In this document: positions 1 to 9,199 of the stretch, in pieces
Layout of the letters: each line of letters starts with the position of its first letter
Position numbering within the stretch: the first letter of the stretch is position 1
Assembly (NCBI GenBank): GCA_963989245.1
Contig: OZ022345.1
Coordinates: 26,965,347-27,029,346, forward strand
Direction: 5' to 3'
Length of the DNA: 64,000 nucleotides
From: Nansenia antarctica
Lineage: Eukaryota; Chordata; Actinopteri; Argentiniformes; Microstomatidae
Translations under genes and position numbers: made by a program
The notes under the pieces: generated by a model
What the model was told of the DNA's origin: nothing
Databases searched by the model: none
What the model saw: the letters and a program-made list of their open reading frames with translations, nothing else

Positions 1-1142
1 AGTTGAATGTTAGCTAAAAAAACGAAAATCTGAGTTTTAGGTCAGAAAAACTTTCAAGACGAATTTCACGTCTTTCTCATTTCCGAGAGGTGTCCATTTA
101 CATCAAATTGAGACACAAATAAGAAGCCATAGCCAGCAGCACAGCAGTACTCAAACCATATAAACAAGCACAGATCGCCACCAGCCTCGCGAATCATATA
201 AACCGCTCATACCAGGCTTGCTGTAGCCCCTAGCGACTCTCCCTTTCTGGGTGTGAAGATCGGTGAGCGCTGGCTTCGGCCGGCCTTTAGCCAGTAGTTC
301 TGTTTTTCCAGTCCAGTCCAGTCTACGAAATCCCTTTAGGTCGCTGACAGTAATGTCCATATTCACAAAATCAAGCAAGTTATCCTTATTGATTATTATT
401 ATTTAGATCGTTTGAGCTAGGTAGCATAAGCTATTCTGCCGGGCGAGAGAAAGTAGTGTGAAACTTAAGTGAACTTGAAAGTGATAAGAGCCAATCGGAA
501 TGAAAGAACTACTGATTGGCTGTAAGCATGCTTACCCTGGCCACATTAAACAGCGGGCTGAGGCATCGAAAAAAATTAAAAATACTTTTTCACGCATTCG
601 AATGTACACGAGGGAAAGCAGAGAGAGAAGTGCTTATAATGCAACGCAATGCAAGCAGAATAGCGAGTGCTTACTCATGCAGGTGGCGCCAAAATGCAAC
701 GTCAAAATGAATGACTCCTGCTGCCCTGGGACCTAAAATACGACTCTTTTAATGAAAACAAACAAACGGTTTACATGCACTTTTATTTTAATATTTTCAC
801 TGTCCTTTTTTATTTTTCGTTGGGTAAGCACTGCTTACTCTGCTTATATGGACGACACGTCCTTGCTATACTGAGCACTGGTATGAGAACATGAACCAGA
901 AAACAGCAGTAAATGCAATACCCACAGTCGTCGCTGATGATGTTGCATTTTCGATTAGGATACGGGATTAAAGGGACCGGCGACAGGCTAAAAGAGAAAT
1001 CCAAATGTCCCGCTAAATTCGGACCAATCACAAAACTGTTTTGAAAGCACGTCGCCTCGCGCCGGTTGAGAGGGATTCAGTCTCGATTGCAGTGCGAACA
1101 CAAACGACGAGGTTAATTGCAACATTGTAACATATTGTAAAT
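1..1142. other. Stretch without a supported gene
   Basis: I see no exon, RNA gene or recognisable transposon protein here. The open frames at 151-378 and 500-736 are short, lack family resemblance and have no splice context. The sequence is ordinary mixed-composition non-coding DNA, possibly unidentified repeat. Confidence 0.4.
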
Positions 1143-1150
1143 AACTACGC

Positions 1151-2717
1151 CAGGGTTTCCGTTAGAAAAAAATTGTGCCGGTCAACGTGTCCGGGAAGAT
1201 TTCAATTTACCGGACAAACGTGAGAAATTCCGGTCATCATATTAAAATATAATATAGCTGTTTGTCGCGGTGATTACTGTTGTGTAGCCTATACAGTATA
1301 TCCCGTTTAATGTCTATTTCTCATCCGATACGATTAGATGCGAGCTATAGGCTTTCATGATTCGCATGCGCGCTATGCCATAATATTATGTCCAGCGCTG
1401 AACGCGCGCCACACTGGGAAATGAACAGACTGCATCGATCAATGAACGGACTCCACATTACGTTAACTGAAGTCTGTTAAATTGTTTGGGATTAATGTGA
1501 GTTTTCTATTTTCTCTTTCCAGTTTTACCCTTTTTTATCAATAAAACAACGTCATTTCTATAACCAGGTCTCGCTGGTTGGTAAGGCATTTAGTTTAACT
1601 GCCTGTCAAATGATACTTAATCGGACTCGCGAGTATGACAATGAGGAGAACATAACTGTTTATTGAGAAACGATTGATAGGCAGGCTGGGATACGTATAT
1701 AAAGAAATACCACAATGTCTAGATTTATTACATTTTATTGAAAAGTGCAAGAGGTTACATGTAGGCTTCTGGCGTGACACATAGGCTAGCCTAATTTCCG
1801 TTCATATGCCTTTTATCAGATAAAATAAAATAGAATAAAACTCTTTGAAAATAAATAGGCTTTAAATGAACTTAACTGCTTTCAGTAGCTCAGTCAGTCC
1901 CACATACTGATGACATGCGATGCCATTTTTTGCCATGTGAAATGCAACTTGTAGCTGAGAGTGCAGCTTATTGTTAGCCGTTGCATTAGCCTGCTCACAG
2001 TGGCCTTTCACAGCGGTTTGCTGTTGCCTCAAACTGACCGCCGATATGTGGTCACTGCACCGACTGAGATCAGTGAGACATTCTCATATTCGTTGCTCCT
2101 CTCGTGAATCCGTTATTCCTCCCCGATTTTTTGCACGGTGAGAACATTTTTCCTTCCCCATCTAAACGCAGCCAGGGGAAATGTTCTTTCCATTCAACTC
2201 GGAACCCTCCAGTTGGCTGGAGGAGCCACTACCTCCATCTCTTTAGAGTCAGACTTCTCCTCAGACTCATTGTAGCTTGGTTTCATGAAGTCATTGTTAA
2301 GCTTACTTTGTCTTGCCATGTTTACCTCTCGCTATGGTGCACTTTGAGCTGCAACGTTTGCAGGTTAAAAGCAGGGTTGCCAGATGGGCCGGGTTATCGC
2401 CGAATGGGCTACTGGGTTTAGCGGTAATAGACTGGTTAGGCTGTAAAATCCCATCTGGCAACCCTGCCACCACTGTTTCGCGGAGTCATCATCATGCCGG
2501 CGTCAAATCATATAATAATAAAATAAATATATAGCCTAGTCTTTTTTAATATAGAAGGAATCAGAATGTGACAATTCAACTTTAGCGAATTGTATTCAAA
2601 TTGTGCTTAGAGGGAATTATTTTCACCGGACATTATGACCGAAGAGATTTCAATTTGTCGGACTTCAATAGATTTTACCGGTCAAAGACCGGTAATTACC
2701 GGTTAACGGAAACCCTG
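1151..2717. mobile_element. hAT-type non-autonomous DNA transposon, copy 1
   Basis: The element begins CAGGGTTTCCGTTA and ends with the complement TAACGGAAACCCTG. It is flanked by a perfect 8-bp direct repeat, aactacgc, at 1143-1150 and 2718-2725. An 8-bp duplication with CAGGG-type ends is the hAT superfamily signature. No transposase frame is visible inside, so it is probably mobilised in trans. A second copy in opposite orientation starts at 61467 and leaves the window at its right edge. A 95-bp hairpin MITE (2372-2466) lies within. Confidence 0.85.
2372..2466. mobile_element. Short hairpin MITE
   Basis: The ends are perfect 17-bp inverted repeats, CAGGGTTGCCAGATGGG and its complement, around about 60 bp. 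I see no clear flanking duplication, so the class (probably hAT-like) is inferred only from the CAGGG terminus. Confidence 0.6.
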
Positions 2718-2951
2718 AACTACGCCCTAAATCGTAACGAAATGTTGGTCTGGAAGCGGCCTAAATCTAGCTTCAATCTGCTTTTTTTCTGTTCTCCGGT
2801 CATAATAACTCGCTGCCTTTCTGCGCAGCCTGAATCAAAGTGGACTGTCTGAATCAATTAGTGGCGGAGGAAATTCATTCGTGGCGGCCCGCCACGAATA
2901 AATGCATATAGAGGAAACACTGATATACAGTGTATACTGATTATACATATA

Positions 2952-4552
2952 CAGGTGCTGGTCATATAATTAGAATATCATCAAAAAGTTTATTTATTTC
3001 AGTAATTCCATTCAAAAAGTGAGACTTGTATAATGTATACATTCATTCCACACAGACTGATATATTTCAAGTGTTTATTGCTTTTAATTTGTATGATTAT
3101 TACTGACAACTAATGAAAACCCCAAATTTAGTATCTCAGAAAATTAGAATATTATGAAAAGGTTCAATATTGAAGACCCCTGGTGCCACACTCTTATCAG
3201 CTAATTAACTCAAAACACCTGCAAACGCCTTTAAATGGTCCCTCAGTCCAGTTCTGTAGGCTACACAATCATGGGGAAGACTGCTGACCTGACAGTTGTC
3301 CAAAAGACGACCATTGACACTTTGCACAAGGAGGGCAAGACACAAAAGGTCACTGCTAAAGAGGCTGGCTGTTCACAGAGCTCTGTGTCCAAGCAAATTA
3401 ATAGAGGCGAAGGGAAGGAAAAGATGTGGTAGAAAACAGTGTACAAGCAATAGGGATAACCGCACCCTGGAGAGGATTGTGAAACAAAGCCGATTCAAAA
3501 ATGTGGGGGAGATTCACAAAGAGTGGACTGCAGCTGGAGTCAGTGCTTCAAGAACCACCACACACAGACGTATGCAAGACATGGGTTTCAGCTGTCGCAT
3601 TCCTTGTGTCAAGCCACTCTCGAACAAGAGACAGCGTCAGAAGCGTCTCGCCTGGGCTAAAGACAAAAAGGACTGGACTGCTGCTGAGTGGTCCAAAGTT
3701 GTGTTCTCTGATGAAAGTACATTTTGCATTTCCTTTGGAAATCAAGGTCCCAGAGTCTGGAGGAAGAGAGGAGAGGCACAGAATCCACGTTGCTTGAAAT
3801 CCAGTGTAACGTTTCCACCGTCAGTGATGGTTTGGGGTGCCATGTCATCTGCTGGTGTTGGTCCACTGTGTTTTCTGAGGTCCAGGGTCAACGCAGCCGT
3901 CTACAGGAAGTTTTAGAGCACTTCATGCTTCCTGCTGCTGACCAACTTTATGGAGATGCAGATTTCATTTTCCAACAGGACTTGGCACCTGCACACAGTG
4001 CCAAAGATACCAGTACCTGGTTTAAGGACCATGGTATCCCTGTTCTTAATTGGCCAGCAAACTCGCCTGACCTTAGCCCCATAGGGTATTGTGAAGAGGA
4101 AGATGCGATGCGCCAGACCCAACAATGCAGAAGAGCTGAAGGCCACTATCAGAGCAACCTGGGCTCTCATAACACCTGAGTAGTGCCACAGACTGATGGA
4201 CTCCATGCCACGCCGCATTGCTGCAGTAATTCAGGCAAAAGGAGCCCCAACTCAGTATTGAGTGCTGTACATGCTCATACTTTCCGTGTTCATACTTTTC
4301 AGTTGGCCAACATTTTAAAAAAAAACTTTTTGTATTGGTCTTAAGTAATATTCTAATTTTCTGAGATACAGTATTTGGGATCTTCATTAGTTCATTAGTC
4401 AGTAATAATCATCAAAATTAAACGAAATAAACATTTGAAATATATCAGTCTGTGTGTAATGAATGAATATAATATACAAGTTTTACTTTTTGAATGGAAT
4501 TACTGACATAAATCAACTTTTTGATGATATTCTAATTATATGACCAGCACCA
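2952..4552 (+). mobile_element. Tc1/mariner transposon, decayed
   Basis: Long inverted terminal regions (starting CAGGTGCTGGTCATATAATT on the left and its near-complement on the right) flank a transposase-derived sequence. TA dinucleotides sit at both outer edges, as expected for Tc1. About 200 bp at each end are mirror images, including the tract around tgatattctaattatatgac. Length (1.6 kb) is normal for a full-length Tc1 of fish. The copy is inactive because the transposase is frameshifted. Confidence 0.88.
3271..4261 (+). pseudogene. Tc1-like transposase, frameshifted
   Basis: The frame opens at ATG 3271 (MGKTADLTVVQKTTID), giving the N-terminal helix-turn-helix part. Reading then moves to a second frame covering roughly 3410-3916, with a VVFSDEST motif that supplies the first catalytic Asp. 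A third frame (about 3880-4090) holds QQDLAPAH with the second Asp, and the C-terminal end QAKGAPTQY is in yet another frame, stopping at 4261. The final acidic residue of the DDE triad lies in a damaged stretch around 4080. At least three frame changes make this a dead cut-and-paste transposase. Confidence 0.85.
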
Positions 4553-4559
4553 TATATAT

Positions 4560-4692
4560 TATGTTGGTTTGCACTGTCTTGTCCTGTCTTGCACCTGTCC
4601 TGTTGTAAACTGCGCTCTACTGTGGCAAACCAAATTCCTAACATGTTTACATGTCATGGCAATAAAGTCTTCTAATTCTGATTCTGATTCAA
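4560..4692 (+). mobile_element. LINE 3' tail
   Basis: The stretch ends in ggcaataaagtcttctaatt followed by repeats of ctgatt. This is the usual 3' end of a 5'-truncated fish non-LTR retrotransposon, where a short simple repeat replaces poly(A). No coding part remains. Confidence 0.6.
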
Positions 4693-4732
4693 TCATGTTT
4701 CCTCCCCGGTCTAAGCGGCGCCGTCTCCTCAC

Positions 4733-4950
4733 CTCATCTCCACCATCATGCTCTCCAGGGCGCGGGCCTCCCGGGTCTCGTGGAAGCGGATGTAGAAGTT
4801 GCTGGGTGACTCCACGTGCTCCACCAGCACGGCTATCACCTCCCCAGGGGCCCTGGGCGTGGGGGCCCTCAAGCGCTGGCCCCGCAGGGCGTCCAGAGGA
4901 ACCATACCTGCCATACACCGTACCTGCATGGCAGGAAACATGGCCACCAT
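4733..4950 (-). CDS. tdrd5: tdrd5 exon, start of Tudor domain
   Basis: Minus-strand coding exon. The residues VLVEHVESPSNFYIR, then RALESMMVEMR, match the beginning of the extended Tudor domain of TDRD5, a germ-granule protein needed for piRNA-linked transposon silencing in spermatogenesis. The donor is at 4732 (ATGAG/GTGAGG). The acceptor is either CCCCCTCTAG before 4950, which has the better pyrimidine tract, or GGCAG before 4907. Only the latter would join in frame directly to the 5651-6187 exon. The rest of the Tudor domain should lie at lower coordinates but is not recognisable; transposons occupy that space. Whether this exon is still expressed is unknown. Confidence 0.8.
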
Positions 4951-4986
4951 CTAGAGGGGGTAGAAACACACAGCCATGAGTGTCCA

Positions 4987-5118
4987 CAAACACACACACA
5001 CACACACGTGCGTGCGTGTCCATACACACAGACACAGACACATGAATGTGCGTGTACACACACACACACATGAATGTGCGTACACACACGTACGTACACA
5101 CACGTACACACACACGTT
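4987..5118. repeat. CA/TG dinucleotide-rich microsatellite
   Basis: Interrupted (CA)n with acacgtacgt variants. It lies in the tdrd5 intron where exons for the third LOTUS domain would be expected. The long cysteine/valine-rich frames on either strand here are repeat artefacts. Confidence 0.85.
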
Positions 5119-5394
5119 TTTATTGTCACCACAAAGAGACTTTGTGGATTGAATGGGGGGGGGGTCCTTGAACATTTACAATCACCAAAGAAGATGTACA
5201 GACAGGTGATCACAGACGTACAGAAATCAAACAACATCTATTCTTGTGAAATGCGTTTTGGTTTCAGCCTCAATTGTCTCAATGTATTTGGTCCAGCTGC
5301 CCCAGGGGAGATAGAAGCTATGGACTGACCTTGAACAGAAGGGCAAGTACGACCAGTTACCTGTCTCCTTAGACCCGAGTCAGATCGTGAGCTT

Positions 5395-5622
5395 AGAATT
5401 ATACGGTTCTATCTCCGTTTAGGGCAGTTCAGAGATATTGAGCGTCAAAGTTTTTACATTCCATTATGTTTTGTGAGATGGAACCTTTGTATTTTATGAA
5501 TTACTAACTCAACATTTAAAAAATAACACCACACAGGCATTAATAAACACCTAATGGATCAGATTATGTAAAAAACTAAATTTTGACAAATGGAGATAGA
5601 ACCTCATAATTCTAACGTCACG
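5395..5622. mobile_element. MITE-like inverted-repeat element, copy 1
   Basis: The ends carry the inverted motif ggttctatctcc and its complement ggagatagaacc around a ~200-bp AT-rich core. Two further copies occur in the opposite orientation at about 6965-7200 and 8213-8440. I cannot assign a superfamily. Confidence 0.6.
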
Positions 5623-5650
5623 ATCTGTCTACACTGTAGTACCAACCCAC

Positions 5651-6187
5651 CTGTGTCTACCGCTGGCCTCGCACATGTGTCCGTCGAGGGGGTCAGCTGT
5701 GGTCGAGGTGGCTTTATCTGCCCCGTCCTCACCGCCGTCCCCCCACGCGATGCCATCAGCGCCCCACCCTGCGACGCCGTCAGCCCCATCGCAGGTGGCG
5801 CCACCTTCAGGGTTAGCAGGGAGCCCGTCCGGCTCTGCTTGACCACCACCAGGTCCGCCGCGGCCGCCAGCATCTCCGCGACGGAGTAGAAGCCGAGGTT
5901 GGCGACGCGCAGCGGGTGGCCGAAGCGGCGGGCGAAGCTGGCCTTCAGCTCCGACAGGCCCACGGGCCCCTGGGCAAGCAGCTGCCGCAGCTGTGAGCGC
6001 AGCTGAGCGGGCAGGGCCGGGGGGGCGTGGCCCCGCCGGGGGAGGGGGCCGGCGGGGAACTGTTGTTTCCTGTAGTGCGGGGAGAAGAAGCCCATACCGC
6101 CACCGCCCCTGTGTGGTTTGTTGGTCTTAGGGTCGCGCTGCCGGGCCACCATCTCCCCTATGCGTCGGGTGCTTTCGTCCATAACCG
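5651..6187 (-). CDS. tdrd5: tdrd5 exon, second LOTUS (OST-HTH) domain
   Basis: A 537-bp minus-strand exon with acceptor CCTCTGCAG before 6187 and donor CACAG/GTGGGT at 5650. It opens with DESTRRIGEMVARQ, the conserved linker after LOTUS 1 in TDRD5. It then contains LRSQLRQLLAQGPVGLSELK and FARRFGHPLRVANLGFYSV followed by the RTGSLL segment: the second LOTUS domain, an RNA/Vasa-binding winged helix. Entry phase 1 fits the donor of the LOTUS 1 exon (6648), giving a continuous frame of 255 codons from ATG 6876. The third LOTUS domain of TDRD5 was not found between this exon and the Tudor exon. Confidence 0.88.
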
Positions 6188-6205
6188 CTGCAGAGGAACC
6201 AAGGG

Positions 6206-6243
6206 ATGGGAGGGAGGGAGGGGAGGGAGGGAGGGAGGGAGGG
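6206..6243. repeat. GGGA-rich microsatellite
   Basis: (GGGA)n tract just upstream of the tdrd5 LOTUS 2 exon on its coding strand. The duplicated copy at 7433-7512 is expanded. Confidence 0.85.
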
Positions 6244-6324
6244 GAAGAAAAAGCGAGGCAAAGAGTTGGGTTGGAATAAAGTCGTTTTTTCGTGCATACG
6301 TGTGTAATTTTACTCTGTGCAGGT

Positions 6325-6615
6325 CATAGTACTAAAATGGTAATGGTAAATGGACTGCACTTATAGCGACTTTTTTGCTGCTCCAAAGCGCTTTACAACG
6401 GCCTCTCATTCACACATTCACACACACATTCACACACCAATGGAGGCAAGCTGCCATGCAAGGCGCCGGCCCGCTCACTGGGAGCAATTTTGGGGTTCAG
6501 TGTCTTGCCCAAGGACACTTCGACATGTGGCCAGCCGGGGCTCGAACAGCCGATCTGCCAACCTTGTGATCATTAGACGGCGACTCTACCTCCTGCGCCA
6601 CAGCCGACTCTGTGC
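6325..6615 (-). mobile_element. tRNA-derived SINE
   Basis: Reading the minus strand from 6615, the head has a tRNA-like box A (TGGCGCAGGAGGTAGAGTCG) and a box B (TGTTCGAGCCCC). A body follows with the GTGTCCTTGGGCAAGACACT segment common in fish SINEs. It ends in aagcgctttgga and a tail of cgctataagtgcagtccatt with taccatt repeats. It lies in the intron between the LOTUS 1 and LOTUS 2 exons and was copied with the tandem duplication (7590-7870). Confidence 0.75.
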
Positions 6616-6647
6616 AGGTCATAGGCTAGTACTAGACTGGGCTTTAC

Positions 6648-6887
6648 CTTTCAACACCAAGCTGCCATCTTCCAAAAAGTCCATCTTCACCACGTCAGGC
6701 ATCTCCTTGATCATGTCCATCACGCTGTGGAAGCCGAGGGACCTCAGAGGCAACGGATGGCCCACGATGCAGAGGTAGTCCCGTCGCAGGTGGTCCGGGG
6801 ACAGGCCTAGCTTGGATGAGTTGAGCAGGGAGCGCACATCCTTCTTCAGGCCCCAGAGTAGCTGGTCTTGGGTCATCCTGCCGTCAA
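6648..6887 (-). CDS. tdrd5: tdrd5 first coding exon, LOTUS domain 1 (copy A)
   Basis: Minus-strand 240-bp exon, acceptor CTGACAG before 6887, donor TTGAAAG/GTAAAG at 6647. The start Met is at 6876 (MTQDQLLWGLKKDVRSLL), aligning with the N-terminus of vertebrate TDRD5. The fold signature LGLSPDHLRRDYLCIVGHP, LRSLGFHSVMDMIKEMPDVV is a LOTUS/OST-HTH domain. The acceptor upstream of the Met implies a 5' UTR exon farther upstream. An apparently identical exon sits at 7903-8142. Confidence 0.88.
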
Positions 6888-7191
6888 CTGTCAGACCCAT
6901 GAGATGAGCAGAGTAGAGGAGAACAGATACTTATGTACAAACCTAACAACATTTCGAAAATCGTGACGTTCGAATTATAAGGTTCTATCTCCATTTTGTC
7001 AAAATTTTGTTTTTTACATAATCTGATCCATTAGGTGTTTATTAATGCTTGTGTGGTGTTATTTGTTTAAATGTTGAAATTTTTGAGTTAGTAATTCATA
7101 AAATACAAAGGTTCCATCTCACAAAACATAATGGAATGTAAAAACTTTGACGCTCAGTATCTCTGAACTGCCCTAAACGGAGATAGAACCT

Positions 7192-7308
7192 TATAATTCT
7201 AAACGGAGATAGAACCTTATAATTCTAAACGGAGATAGAACCTTATAATTCTAAACGGAGATAGAACCTTATCATTCTAAACGGAGATAGAACCGTATCA
7301 TTCTAAAC
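7192..7308. repeat. Short tandem array derived from MITE terminus
   Basis: Four to five units of about 27 bp, core taaacggagatagaacctta. The unit equals the end of the neighbouring MITE-like element (6965-7200), so the array looks like a tandem expansion of that terminus. Confidence 0.8.
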
Positions 7309-7411
7309 AAGAAGCCCATACCGCCACCGCCCCTGTGTGGTTTGTTGGTCTTAGGGTCGCGCTGCCGGGCCACCATCTCCCCTATGCGTCGGGTGCTTTC
7401 GTCCATAACCG
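7309..7411 (-). pseudogene. Truncated duplicate of the tdrd5 LOTUS 2 exon
   Basis: Only the first ~103 bp of the LOTUS 2 exon are repeated here: acceptor, DESTRRIGEMVARQ and the glycine-rich linker. The copy stops abruptly at the tandem array, in the middle of the exon, without a donor. This marks one breakpoint of the tandem duplication. Confidence 0.85.
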
Positions 7412-7432
7412 CTGCAGAGGGACCAAGGGATG

Positions 7433-7512
7433 GGAGGGAGGGAGGGGAGGGAGGGAGGGAGGGGGGAGGGAGGGGGGGGGGGGGGGGAGGGAGGGAGGGA
7501 GGGGGGAGGGGA
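7433..7512. repeat. Expanded GGGA/G-run microsatellite
   Basis: Duplicated and longer version of 6206-6243, with a run of about 15 consecutive G. On the G strand this could form quadruplexes. Confidence 0.85.
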
Positions 7513-7589
7513 AGAAAAAGCGAGGCAAAGAGTTGGGTTGGAATAAAGTCGTTTTTTCGTGCATACGTGTGTAATTTTACTCTGTGCAG

Positions 7590-7870
7590 GTCATAGTACT
7601 AAAATGGTAATGGTAAATGGACTGCACTTATAGCGACTTTTTTGCTGCTCCAAAGCGCTTTACAACGGCCTCTCATTCACACATTCACACACCAATGGCG
7701 GCAAGCTGCCATGCAAGGCGCCGGCCCGCTCACTGGGAGCAATTTTGGGGTTCAGTGTCTTGCCCAAGGACACTTCGACATGTGGCCAGCCGGGGCTCGA
7801 ACAGCCGATCTGCCAACCTTGTGATCATTAGACGGCGACTCTACCTCCTGCGCCACAGCCGACTCTGTGC
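7590..7870 (-). mobile_element. tRNA-derived SINE, duplicated copy
   Basis: Near-identical to 6325-6615, lacking one cacattcacacac block near the tail. It was carried by the tandem duplication rather than by a separate insertion, because the flanks also match. Confidence 0.75.
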
Positions 7871-7902
7871 AGGTCATAGGCTAGTACTAGACTGGGCTTT
7901 AC

Positions 7903-8142
7903 CTTTCAACACCAAGCTGCCATCTTCCAAAAAGTCCATCTTCACCACGTCAGGCATCTCCTTGATCATGTCCATCACGCTGTGGAAGCCGAGGGACCTC
8001 AGAGGCAACGGATGGCCCACGATGCAGAGGTAGTCCCGTCGCAGGTGGTCCGGGGACAGGCCTAGCTTGGATGAGTTGAGCAGGGAGCGCACATCCTTCT
8101 TCAGGCCCCAGAGTAGCTGGTCTTGGGTCATCCTGCCGTCAA
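7903..8142 (-). CDS. tdrd5: Duplicated tdrd5 LOTUS 1 exon (copy B)
   Basis: The same 240-bp exon as 6648-6887, Met at 8131, with acceptor TCTGACAG and donor GAAAG/GTAAAG preserved. I saw no coding difference. On the minus strand it precedes the truncated LOTUS 2 copy and copy A. If both were used, the product would have two LOTUS 1 domains only if the exon phases allowed it: copy B ends in phase 1, and copy A enters at TTGACGG, giving an in-frame GTT. It may also simply be skipped. Confidence 0.8.
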
Positions 8143-8212
8143 CTGTCAGAGTGAGATGAGCAGAGTAGAGGAGAACAGATACTTATGTACAAACCTAACA
8201 ACATTTCGAAAA

Positions 8213-8440
8213 TCATGAAGTTCGAATTATAAGGTTCTATCTCCATTTTGTCAAAATTTTGTTTTTTACATAATCTGATCCATTAGGTGTTTATTAATGC
8301 TTGTGTGGTGTTATTTTTTTAAATGTTGACATTTTTGAGTTAGTAATTCATAAAATACAAAGGTTCCATCTCACAAAACATAATGGAATGTAAAAACTTT
8401 GACGCTCAGTATCTCTGAACTGCCCTAAACGGAGATAGAA
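8213..8440. mobile_element. MITE-like element, third copy
   Basis: Third copy of the ~230-bp element with ggttctatctcc ends, duplicated together with the tdrd5 exon. Copy two is at about 6965-7200. Confidence 0.6.
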
Positions 8441-8611
8441 CCTTATAATTCTAAACGGAGATAGAACCTTATCATTCTAAACGGAGATAGAACCTTATCA
8501 TTCTAAACGGAGATAGAACCTTATCATCCTAAACGGAGATAGAACCTTATCATTATAAACGGAGATAGAACCTTATCATTCTAAACGGAGATAGAACCTC
8601 ATCATTCTAAG
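8424..8611. repeat. Tandem array of the MITE end, longer version
   Basis: About seven units of 26-27 bp with the core cggagatagaaccttatcat, following the third MITE copy. It is longer than the array at 7192-7308. Confidence 0.85.
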
Positions 8612-8684
8612 CTCACGAACAGATACTTAATTGTCTCGCCTGGTAAAATAAAAATATAAAAATAAAAGACTCGTGTGAACTCAC

Positions 8685-8874
8685 CGCTCCCCCTGGGTAA
8701 AGCCACCCCCGACAGCGCTTCCAGCACGGAGCTCTTCCCCGAGCTCTGGTCCCCGATCACGGCTATGGCTGGCAGCGCCAGGTCCCTCTCCACCCCCAGG
8801 GAACGGAGGGAGTCGATCAGGTCGATGCAGGGACGCACCTTCTCCTCATACTGGTGGTTCAGCGTGTTATTCAT
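8685..8874 (-). CDS. mx: Mx dynamin-like GTPase, first coding exon only
   Basis: The start ATG is at 8874 (MNNTLNHQYEEKVRPCID). The exon contains the G1/P-loop GDQSSGKS and runs to SGVALPRGSG, where human and fish Mx proteins also have an intron. The donor is AGCG/GTGAGT at 8684, phase 1. Mx proteins are interferon-induced GTPases that restrict viruses. The next exons (IVTRCP... with the G2 Thr, then the stalk) do not follow on this strand; tdrd5 exons do. An in-frame Met farther up (8994) adds a repetitive LNTLNT stretch and is unlikely to be the real start. This is therefore an orphan 5' exon, either a fragment or the start of a chimeric transcript. Confidence 0.88.
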
Positions 8875-8888
8875 GAGGAGATCAGTGT

Positions 8889-8921
8889 TTAAAGTGTTTA
8901 AAGTGTTTAAAGTGTTTAAAG
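8889..8921. repeat. gtgtttaaa tandem repeat in Mx 5' leader
   Basis: Four near-perfect 9-bp units upstream of the Mx ATG, probably in the 5' UTR. Confidence 0.8.
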
Positions 8922-9016
8922 GAAACTTAAAGCTTAAAGCCGCGGGTGAAGTCAATGCACTTGAGATGGAGAGAGGATGGATGACTTCTCTCATGTGACG
9001 GTGAACGAACAGGTTC

Positions 9017-9115
9017 AGTATATAAATGATACAACTGTTCAGGGGAGTGGCATGGGGGGGAAACCGATTCTAAAGGATGCAATGTGAGGAGAAAGCTCTT
9101 TAACTTTCGTTTCCT
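9017..9115 (-). promoter_or_regulatory. Mx promoter-like region with IRF site and TATA
   Basis: On the minus strand a GGAAACGAAAGT motif (about 9099-9112) fits the IRF half-site pattern AANNGAAA. About 80 bp closer to the gene lies ATTTATATACTG (about 9018-9029), a TATA-like box. The Mx ATG (8874) then follows after about 145 bp. Order and spacing resemble interferon-inducible Mx promoters. The motif has one base between the two GAAA blocks rather than the two of a classical ISRE, so strength is uncertain. Confidence 0.5.
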
Positions 9116-9145
9116 CAGAGAGTCACGTGCCTATTGTCAGCTGAC

Positions 9146-9190
9146 CAGGGTTTTTCCTGGCTCAAAATGAGGCGGATGCCTACATATTCC
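9146..9190 (+). mobile_element. Fragment of CAGGGTTTTTCCTG element
   Basis: ccagggtttttcctggctca plus the following aaaatgaggcgga matches the left end of the complete element at 41727-42256. Only this terminus is present. Confidence 0.6.
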
Positions 9191-9199
9191 TCCCAGAAA

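Noticed and set aside
4559..5237. Long Cys/Val-rich minus-strand frames
   Set aside because: They are translations of the CA/TG microsatellite joined to the tdrd5 exon in wrong frames.
6560..6615. tRNA gene suggested by boxes A and B
   Set aside because: The acceptor stem and cloverleaf are not complete, and the sequence continues into a SINE body and tail; the second copy is part of a duplication.
8875..8994. Longer Mx N-terminus starting at 8994
   Set aside because: The extension is mostly the translated gtgtttaaa repeat (LNTLNT). The Met at 8874 followed by QYEEKVRPCID is the family start.
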